DNA of 55,909 bases. Origin: Longicatena caecimuris (lineage in GTDB: Bacteria; Bacillota_I; Bacilli_A; Erysipelotrichales; Erysipelotrichaceae). The stretch spans positions 1 through 55,909 of the forward strand of contig NZ_SMBP01000021.1 of assembly GCF_004341945.1 (NCBI RefSeq). Reading direction: 5' to 3'. The position numbers and the translations under genes were made by a program. How positions within the stretch are numbered: the stretch's first letter is position 1; each line of letters opens with the position of its first letter. Positions 50,908-55,909 of the stretch are shown here, one piece after another. The notes beneath the pieces are model-generated. The model was not told where the DNA came from, searched no databases, and was given only the letters and a program-made list of their open reading frames with translations.

Positions 50908-51456
50908 ATGAAAATCTTCATGATACTAATAGCTGCACTTTTTCCTTTTCTACATAATACGCCTTATGAAGTACAAATCAGTGACTGCCAAAAAGATCAG
51001 ATTATAGCAGAGAGTCAAGGAAGTAAATTAAATCTTTCTTTATTTAATATCCATTTAAAAAATGAGAATGCTTGGAAGAAAACCTGTTCTATTTTAATGG
51101 AGGCAGATCATGTAACAATGGAAATAGATCCTACAACACAAATTAATGAAAAGTTAAGTGTATATCTGTTTGCGGATGGAACGCTTATACAAGAAGAATT
51201 GCTTTCACAGGGTCTTGCTTATATATTAATACGCAATCCTGAATATGTATATGAGGAACAAATGGAGAAAGCAGAAACAAAAACAACACAGACGATGGCA
51301 AAACCAACGATAGAAAAAAAACATAAACGTTATCCTTTTCAGGGGCCTATATATCTTGGAATATGTACTCTTTTATGGTTAGGTATGCTGCTCTATTATG
51401 GCTTTCATAAAAAAGCGAAAAAGTCGTCTTTACGTCATAAAAATATGATACAATAG
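50908..51456 (+). CDS. Membrane-anchored protein with degenerate nuclease (SNase-like) fold
   Basis: A 182-residue protein. A signal peptide-like N-terminus (MKIFMILIAALFPFLHN), a domain at about 20-115, a Lys/Thr linker and a C-terminal membrane helix (about 148-166), then a basic tail. The stretch VTMEIDPT...KLSVYLFADGTLIQEELLSQGLAYI strongly resembles the core of staphylococcal-nuclease-like domains (VxLEFD..DRYGRLLAYV..DGxxVNEELLxxGYA), but the DRYGR segment and the catalytic Arg are absent. It is probably a non-catalytic binding domain facing outside. Start at 50908 chosen for the AAGGGTGAT site. It follows whiA by 37 bases. Confidence 0.6.
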   Translation: MKIFMILIAALFPFLHNTPYEVQISDCQKDQIIAESQGSKLNLSLFNIHLKNENAWKKTCSILMEADHVTMEIDPTTQINEKLSVYLFADGTLIQEELLSQGLAYILIRNPEYVYEEQMEKAETKTTQTMAKPTIEKKHKRYPFQGPIYLGICTLLWLGMLLYYGFHKKAKKSSLRHKNMIQ

Positions 51457-51480
51457 AACCTAGAAAGGTGGGAAGCGTGT

Positions 51481-51765
51481 ATGCAGGCATACATTGCACG
51501 TACCCCCAATGTTTCGAAAAAGGAGCTGGAAAGACGGCAAAAAGAGTGTAGAGGAGATCAACGACTGCGTATTGAAGCCCGCTTTGGACGCAATGTGCGT
51601 TCTTTGAGAAAACAGCGACATTTGACGCAGGAAGAACTGGCAGCCCTCTGCCATGTTCATCAACATTATATTTCCGACATTGAGCGTGGTGTTCGGAATG
51701 TGTCGCTGCGGGTAGTGGAAACAATTGCGAGAGCATTGGGTGTACACGAAAAAGACTTATTATAG
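51481..51765 (+). CDS. Xre/Cro-family transcriptional regulator
   Basis: A 94-residue DNA-binding protein. The HTH_3 domain spans about 34-92 (FGRNVRSLRKQRHLTQEELA, HQHYISDIERGVRNVSL, VVETIARALGVHEKDLL), preceded by a basic arm of about 30 residues. AAAGGTGGG lies about 8 bases before the ATG, 24 bases after the previous gene. No target was identified. Confidence 0.85.
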   Translation: MQAYIARTPNVSKKELERRQKECRGDQRLRIEARFGRNVRSLRKQRHLTQEELAALCHVHQHYISDIERGVRNVSLRVVETIARALGVHEKDLL

Positions 51766-51768
51766 AAG

Positions 51769-51790
51769 AAGAGGGAGAAATCCCTCTTTT
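51769..51790 (+). terminator. Intrinsic terminator
   Basis: AAGAGGGA (51769-51776) and TCCCTCTT (51781-51788) form an 8-bp stem with a 4-base loop and TTTT. Confidence 0.85.
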
Positions 51791-51792
51791 CA

Positions 51793-51821
51793 TATACAGA
51801 ACAAAGATTTTATATTATAAT
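51793..51821 (+). promoter_or_regulatory. Promoter of the small membrane protein/GNAT pair
   Basis: TATACA (51793-51798) and TATAAT (51816-51821) with a 17-base spacer. Confidence 0.55.
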
Positions 51822-51856
51822 GAATCTGTAATATTTTAATGAAAGTGAGGAATATC

Positions 51857-52159
51857 ATGGACATTCTTATCTATATTATCGTAGCTATTTTATTGCTTTA
51901 TGTATTCTTTATGATTTTACCAATTGTTTTACCGATTATTCTATTCATCGTCTTGGCATTATTTTTCTATATTTTATATATGAAACATAAAATCCAAAAA
52001 AACATGGAAAAGTTTGAAGATGATATGGATTCTTATGATCAAGAGGATTTTCAAGACTATCGTAGGTATGACAATCAGCGTAGAACAAGTGATACAGATG
52101 ATATCATTGATGTTGAATATACAGAAACGGAAGAAAAAGATGATAATGGAGCGTGGTAA
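51857..52159 (+). CDS. Small membrane protein with acidic cytoplasmic tail
   Basis: A 100-residue protein with one long or two close hydrophobic helices (about 3-40) followed by an Asp/Glu/Tyr-rich tail (EDDMDSYDQEDFQDY, DIIDVEYTETEEK). GTGAGGA lies 5 bases before ATG 51857; the ATG 18 bases upstream lies inside that site region. It resembles widespread small Firmicute membrane proteins of unknown function. The next gene starts 2 bases after the stop. Confidence 0.65.
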   Translation: MDILIYIIVAILLLYVFFMILPIVLPIILFIVLALFFYILYMKHKIQKNMEKFEDDMDSYDQEDFQDYRRYDNQRRTSDTDDIIDVEYTETEEKDDNGAW

Positions 52160-52161
52160 GC

Positions 52162-53076
52162 ATGGTAAAGGAAGCTGGAAGAGACGACAAATCTGAGGTT
52201 TATGAATTATGGAAACATGCCTATCCAAGTCAAAATCGTAATTATTTAAGCTTCTATTTCCGTCATTTATTTGATGAAGGTGTTTGTTTGGTACAGGAAC
52301 AGGATCATCGTATTATCTCCAGTCTGCAAATGAATACACACGTCATGCGGTTTCAAGGTAAATTATTGAATATCTCTTATATATTAGGAGTTAGCACATT
52401 ACCCGATTATCGCCGCCGCGGACATATGCGTGAATTGATGAACAGTGCATTGGATGAGGCGAGTCATAACCATTTAATTACATTGGTGAAAGCATTCAAT
52501 CCGCGACTATATGAACAATTTGGCTTTCAGGTACTATATGAACGCAAACAATATCTCATTCAAAGGGAATACCTTAATAAGATCATACCACTGCGAGTGG
52601 CACATGAGGCTGAAGCAAAAGAGTTGTTAAAGGCGTATCGGCAATTTATCCGTCATTTTGATGGATATTATGAACGAGATGTGGCCTATTATGAAACATT
52701 GTTAAAAGAGTTGACTCTGGGAATTAAGCAGTTGGTAACATATCGTGATGCGCATGGGACGCTTTGCGGGTATTTGATTTATCAAATGCAGAAAAATGAT
52801 CTTGTTGTGAAAGAGGCTGTTTATATGGAGTCGATTGCTTTACAGCGAATGATGAAAGAGATACTTGGTGATCATGAGGCTATTATCGTGGAAGTCAGTC
52901 AAAGTGAAAAACTTGAAAAAATCTTTACCTTGGCGATACCTAAACGTTCAGCCTTTATGATGGCCCGCATTAACAGTTATCCATTGTTCAATAAGCTGTT
53001 TAATGCCAAAGCAAAAACGCCCAAAGAAGCGTATGCCATTTTAAAAAAGCCGTTATGGCTGCATGAGTATTATTAA
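52162..53076 (+). CDS. GNAT-family N-acetyltransferase (Eis-like)
   Basis: A 304-residue acetyltransferase. The acetyl-CoA-binding block ILGVSTLPDYRRRGHMRELM carries the R-R-x-G-H loop, followed by ALVKAFNPRLYEQFGFQVLY-type sequence, both typical of Eis-like proteins. The remainder corresponds to the second GNAT-like part of that group, without an evident sterol-carrier domain. ATG 52162 is taken as start with GGAG 10 bases upstream; GTG 52153 is an alternative. Substrate unknown. Confidence 0.8.
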   Translation: MVKEAGRDDKSEVYELWKHAYPSQNRNYLSFYFRHLFDEGVCLVQEQDHRIISSLQMNTHVMRFQGKLLNISYILGVSTLPDYRRRGHMRELMNSALDEASHNHLITLVKAFNPRLYEQFGFQVLYERKQYLIQREYLNKIIPLRVAHEAEAKELLKAYRQFIRHFDGYYERDVAYYETLLKELTLGIKQLVTYRDAHGTLCGYLIYQMQKNDLVVKEAVYMESIALQRMMKEILGDHEAIIVEVSQSEKLEKIFTLAIPKRSAFMMARINSYPLFNKLFNAKAKTPKEAYAILKKPLWLHEYY

Positions 53077-53124
53077 GGTAGTCAAGTGTAAAACTGGCAG
53101 ATGCCTAAGCAAAAGATATTTAGA

Positions 53125-53160
53125 AAGTTAAGGATGAAAATAACATCTTTAGCTTTTTTT
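53125..53160 (+). terminator. Intrinsic terminator of the GNAT gene
   Basis: AAGTTAAGGATG (53125-53136) pairs over 12 positions (with G-T pairs) with CATCTTTAGCTT (53144-53155), followed by seven T. Confidence 0.8.
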
Positions 53161-53212
53161 GTAATATACCGTATGCTTTAAAAAGATTGTTTTGCGAAAT
53201 CAAGAAATAAAA

Positions 53213-53255
53213 AGAGAATTCTTATACATGGCTGAATAGCCGTTTAGAATTCTCT
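53213..53255 (-). terminator. Terminator for the minus-strand membrane protein gene
   Basis: AGAGAATTCT and AGAATTCTCT form a 10-bp stem. On the minus strand it is followed by TTTTTATTT, so it works best for the gene at 53305-53853. Confidence 0.75.
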
Positions 53256-53275
53256 TCTTTCCCAATGAATTTATG

Positions 53276-53303
53276 CTGTAATCTTTTGATTACAGTTTTT
53301 TTT
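53276..53303 (+). terminator. Perfect intrinsic terminator on the plus strand
   Basis: CTGTAATC (53276-53283) and GATTACAG (53288-53295) with a 4-base loop and eight T. It abuts the stop codon of the convergent gene and backs up the terminator at 53125. Confidence 0.85.
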
Positions 53304-53304
53304 C

Positions 53305-53853
53305 TTAACCAACGTTGTTTTTCTTGAATAGAAACGCTCTGATTTCAATTATACACATGATAGCAGCGGCAACGGCAATTGCCCAATTCAGATACAGGAT
53401 GACACCTTCATACCCTTGCTGATATGCATTGATGATCAGCAATACAGATAAAGCGATAAATAAAAAGATTTTGATGACAATTTTTTTCGCATCTAAATTT
53501 GCTTCTGATTGTATCGTTCCCATGTGATTAACCGGTTTGAAATTTGGTATCTGTGGCAAAGTCTGCAGGAATTTACGGAATTTGAATTCCATGAGTGCAT
53601 ATGCTGCAATACCTAAGAAAATACACATAATCAAAGGAAGCTCAAACATATATGCAAAGATTGCGGCAATGCCACCGATAAAGAAACGCGAACTATAGGT
53701 ACGGAATGGTTTGGTTTTATCTGTTAACACATAACCTACATGATTCATACGGTTAAGATATACCGGACGTCCTTTTTCATCATGATATACATTAAGACCG
53801 CCTATTTTATTGTCTTCTGCTGACATCGCAGTTTTTCTGCCTTTTATAGCCAT
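53305..53853 (-). CDS. Membrane protein of unknown function
   Basis: A 182-residue protein with a soluble N-terminal part (about 1-55, VYHDEKGRPVYLNRMNHVGY) and four membrane helices (about 58-70, 72-88, 125-142, 152-170). GAGGTGA lies 7 bases before the ATG on this strand. I do not recognise the family. TATAAT at about 53871-53876 on the minus strand is a likely -10. It is a single gene between two plus-strand units. Confidence 0.7.
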   Translation of the reverse strand: MAIKGRKTAMSAEDNKIGGLNVYHDEKGRPVYLNRMNHVGYVLTDKTKPFRTYSSRFFIGGIAAIFAYMFELPLIMCIFLGIAAYALMEFKFRKFLQTLPQIPNFKPVNHMGTIQSEANLDAKKIVIKIFLFIALSVLLIINAYQQGYEGVILYLNWAIAVAAAIMCIIEIRAFLFKKNNVG

Positions 53854-53932
53854 TAAAAATCACCTCTAACGCTTATTATATATGGAAACAAGAAGTTCGT
53901 CTACCTTAAAAGAAAGAAATACAAAGAAAATA

Positions 53933-53948
53933 ATGCTTTTTAAAGCAT
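53933..53948. promoter_or_regulatory. Perfect 16-base palindrome
   Basis: ATGCTTTTTAAAGCAT is a perfect palindrome in the 317-base gap between divergent genes. It could be an operator for either. No regulator was assigned and it does not match a cre site. The rest of the gap, apart from the promoter elements listed, shows nothing recognisable. Confidence 0.3.
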
Positions 53949-54061
53949 CGCATGCCTATTTTCTTATCCCATATCAGAATCCGCTTCTTTCACATTTATT
54001 AAGGCTGTCAGCGGATAATTAACGCTATAAAAAAGGCAATATCGAAAATTAGTGAGGTTTT

Positions 54062-54121
54062 TGCACATTTTAACAACTTTATGCACAGTGCGTTGTTTTT
54101 TTTACTATCGTGAGATATAAT
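54062..54121 (+). promoter_or_regulatory. Promoter of the agaS-like gene with upstream direct repeat
   Basis: TTGTTT (54093-54098) and TATAAT (54116-54121) have exactly a 17-base spacer. TGCACA is repeated at 54062-54067 and 54082-54087, 20 bases apart and just upstream of the -35, a position suited to an activator or repressor. Confidence 0.55.
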
Positions 54122-54170
54122 GAAGTCGTAATGAAAAGGATTTCAAAATTCAGAAAAGGAGCGATGAAAC

Positions 54171-55349
54171 ATGATTTTTGGAAAAGACTCAGCACAGTGG
54201 GAAAGTTTGAAGGGAACCTTCACTGCAACGGAAATTAACCAGCAGCCGGCAACGTGGAGAAAAACCATCAAACAGATCGAAGACAGCAAAGATGAATTAA
54301 AGGCATTTATTGAAAATGTTACAAAGAATGAAGATTATGACATCATTCTGACAGGTGCCGGAACAAGTGAATTTGTTGGTAACTCTATTTATACGTATGT
54401 TGCAAGACGTACAAATTACAAAACAAAATCTTATGGAACAACCGATATCGTTGCGACTCCAGAAGCTTATTTATCTCAGGACAAACCAACCCTGTTAGTA
54501 TCTTATGGAAGAAGTGGTAACTCACCAGAATCTGTAGGTGCTGTTGATGTTGCGGATGAAGTATGCGGTAAGAATGTATATCACTTATTCATCACTTGTA
54601 ATGCAGAAGGTGCTTTGAGTAAAGCAGCTGCAAAACGTGATAATGCATATGCTATCAATTTAACTCCAGAAACACACGATCAAAGCTTTGCTATGACTAG
54701 CAGTTTCTCTAACATGATGTTAGCAACGCTGTTATGCTTCAGCTTGGATAATCTGGATGAAGTAAAAGCAGAATTAGAAGATGTTATCACAGCTGCTGAA
54801 AATACTTGCGCAAATGATTGGAATACATTTAAAGAAATCGCTGATGGATTTGATTTCAACCGTATCGTTTACCTTGGAGCAAACTGCTTAAAAGGTATCG
54901 CTCAGGAAAGTCAGCTGAAAATGTTGGAACTTACTGCAGGTAAAGTTGCTACAATGTTTGATACGCCAATGGGATTCCGTCATGGACCTAAATCAATCAT
55001 CAATGATGAAACATTAACAGTTGTTTATGTTAGTGATGATCCATATACTCGCCAGTATGAAGTGGATTTGATCAAAGAAATGAGCGCACAGCGTAAAGGC
55101 AATAAAATTGCTGCGATCATGAATAAAGAAGATAAAGAAATCGTTGAATTAGTTGATTATGCATATGCTTGCAACTTGAAAAATGAACATGACAATGCAT
55201 TCTTAGGATTCAACTACATCGTAGCTGCGCAGATTTTAGCATTATTCAAATCATTAGCATATGGTTCTACTCCAGACAATCCATGTCCTACAGGAGAAGT
55301 TAACCGTGTAGTAAAAGGTGTCATCTTGCACCCATATACAAAGAAATAA
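54171..55349 (+). CDS. SIS-domain sugar phosphate isomerase/deaminase (AgaS-like)
   Basis: A 392-residue protein with two SIS folds (about 40-185 and 215-370). LTGAGTSEFVGNS, SYGRSGNSPESVGA and PMGFRHGPKSIIND are hallmarks of the AgaS/glucosamine-fructose aminotransferase-like group. AgaS is described as a galactosamine-6-phosphate deaminase/isomerase in N-acetylgalactosamine use. Adjacent PTS EIIA of the mannose family supports uptake and breakdown of an amino sugar. AAAGGAG lies 9 bases before the ATG. Confidence 0.85.
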   Translation: MIFGKDSAQWESLKGTFTATEINQQPATWRKTIKQIEDSKDELKAFIENVTKNEDYDIILTGAGTSEFVGNSIYTYVARRTNYKTKSYGTTDIVATPEAYLSQDKPTLLVSYGRSGNSPESVGAVDVADEVCGKNVYHLFITCNAEGALSKAAAKRDNAYAINLTPETHDQSFAMTSSFSNMMLATLLCFSLDNLDEVKAELEDVITAAENTCANDWNTFKEIADGFDFNRIVYLGANCLKGIAQESQLKMLELTAGKVATMFDTPMGFRHGPKSIINDETLTVVYVSDDPYTRQYEVDLIKEMSAQRKGNKIAAIMNKEDKEIVELVDYAYACNLKNEHDNAFLGFNYIVAAQILALFKSLAYGSTPDNPCPTGEVNRVVKGVILHPYTKK

Positions 55350-55367
55350 TTGTTGGAGGTAAATAAC

Positions 55368-55796
55368 ATGATAGGATTAATCGTAACTGGACACGGAAAT
55401 TTCGCAACAGGTCTTACTAGCTCTTTGAAATTAATTGCTGGTGATCCACAAAACTATGTAGCTGTTGACTTTCCACAGGAATATTCAGTGGAAGACTTAG
55501 AAAGAGAATTAACTAAAGCTTTAGATTCTTTAAAAGATTGTGATGGTATTTTGGTACTTTCTGATCTTGGTGGAGGTTCTCCTTTCAAAACAGCTGTAAT
55601 GGTTGGATATCCAAGAGGTAATGTCGAAGTATTAGCTGGTACTAACCTGCCTATGCTGATCGAAGTGAATATGGGCCGTTCTTTCATCGAAGACTTAGGG
55701 GCTTTAACAGAAATGGCTATGAACACAGGAAAAGATCAGGTAGTTCGTTATGAATTTAAACCAGTTGTTCAGGAAGAATCTTCAGACGGCATCTAA
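55368..55796 (+). CDS. PTS system mannose/fructose/sorbose family EIIA component
   Basis: A 142-residue phosphocarrier. LIVTGHGNFATGL carries the phosphorylatable His9, and the GILVLSDLGGGSPFKTA and ETLAGTNLPMLIE-type segment (EVLAGTNLPMLIE) are typical of the EIIA-Man fold. It passes phosphate from HPr to an EIIB that would lie elsewhere. TTGGAGG lies 9 bases before ATG 55368, 18 bases after the agaS-like gene. Terminator-like structures follow, so the transporter components are not in this transcript. Confidence 0.9.
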   Translation: MIGLIVTGHGNFATGLTSSLKLIAGDPQNYVAVDFPQEYSVEDLERELTKALDSLKDCDGILVLSDLGGGSPFKTAVMVGYPRGNVEVLAGTNLPMLIEVNMGRSFIEDLGALTEMAMNTGKDQVVRYEFKPVVQEESSDGI

Positions 55797-55816
55797 AAAA
55801 TCATAATATATAAGAA

Positions 55817-55844
55817 GAGGCTGTAACGAATAAGAAATAGCCTC
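55817..55844 (+). repeat. Hairpin after the EIIA gene
   Basis: GAGGCT (55817-55822) pairs with AGCCTC (55839-55844). No T-run follows; it may cooperate with the terminator just downstream. Confidence 0.4.
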
Positions 55845-55852
55845 ACAAATAA

Positions 55853-55890
55853 AAATACGTCAAACTCATAAGAGAATGGCGTATTTTTTT
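55853..55890 (+). terminator. Intrinsic terminator of the agaS-EIIA unit
   Basis: AAATACG (55853-55859) pairs with CGTATTT (55880-55886) and runs into a T-tract. Confidence 0.7.
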
Positions 55891-55892
55891 GG

Positions 55893-55898
55893 TATAAT
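55893..55898 (+). promoter_or_regulatory. -10 element of a gene beyond the window
   Basis: TATAAT close after the terminator. Its gene lies outside the window. Confidence 0.4.
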
Positions 55899-55909
55899 TT
55901 AACTATGGA

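Noticed and set aside
51347-51793. 148-residue antisense ORF over the SNase-like and Xre genes
   Set aside because: It is a shadow of two genes with good starts and a recognisable HTH domain. Its own start lies in a terminator.
1-55909. rRNA, tRNA or prophage genes
   Set aside because: I saw no tRNA cloverleaf, rRNA sequence, integrase or phage structural gene in the window.

Overview
The window looks like chromosome from a low-GC, Gram-positive Bacillota bacterium, most likely a gut Erysipelotrichaceae-type organism. The reasons are AT-rich DNA, strong AAAGGAGG-type ribosome binding sites, TGA used as a stop, the Firmicute hprK-lgt-trxB and rapZ-yvcK-whiA gene orders, CDP-glycerol-type teichoic acid genes, and large secreted proteins with BspA-like repeats, RCC1 repeats and Ig-like repeats. 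The family-level guess is inference; no rRNA or tRNA gene was seen.

Layout. 1-95 is the 3' tail of a group II intron whose body lies outside the window. 168-3159 carries a polymer ligase/polymerase-like membrane protein and, on the other strand, a D,D-carboxypeptidase. 3273-16074 is a surface-protein region. It holds four large proteins that share Ig-like repeats and a C-terminal FN3-like cassette, arranged two on each side of a five-gene regulatory operon (7269-11225). 16359-27851 is a wall polymer or teichoic acid region: ABC export pair, acyltransferase, three glycerophosphotransferase-like enzymes, a cytidylyltransferase, an SDR and an SGNH hydrolase. 27998-34336 has glycogen phosphorylase, an M20 amidohydrolase and a type I pullulanase. 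34601-36442 is a tandem pair of DegV proteins. 36443-39140 is an accessory, partly decayed stretch with a pseudogene, an orphan oriT-like sequence, direct repeats and two orphan genes. 39156-40950 (minus) is an ECF sigma / anti-sigma / His-rich secreted protein operon. 41112-53076 is mostly core genome: uvrA, hprK, an lgt-HAD fusion, trxB, then a decayed ABC locus, then rapZ, yvcK, whiA and small genes. 53305-55796 ends with a membrane protein and an agaS-like/PTS EIIA pair.

The most unusual system is the operon at 7269-11225. Three paralogous polytopic membrane proteins each end about 25 residues after an intact histidine box (RHDLKNQL, RHDLQNQL, HHDLQNYM) and none has an ATPase domain. A single LytTR response regulator lies between the second and third. 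A separate small membrane protein at the end carries the GHKL-type ATPase domain. This looks like an AgrC-like histidine kinase split into three exchangeable sensor/phosphoacceptor subunits and one shared catalytic subunit. All genes overlap or nearly abut, so the split looks organised rather than decayed. Its position between surface-protein genes suggests it controls them.

Other points worth attention are an in-frame Lgt-HAD phosphatase fusion, a Tn916/ICEBs1-type oriT hairpin without a relaxase, a His-rich anti-sigma tail beside a His-rich secreted protein, a deletion junction joining a membrane gene to the end of an ABC ATPase, and an approximately 840-bp near-identical repeat between neighbouring surface-protein genes.
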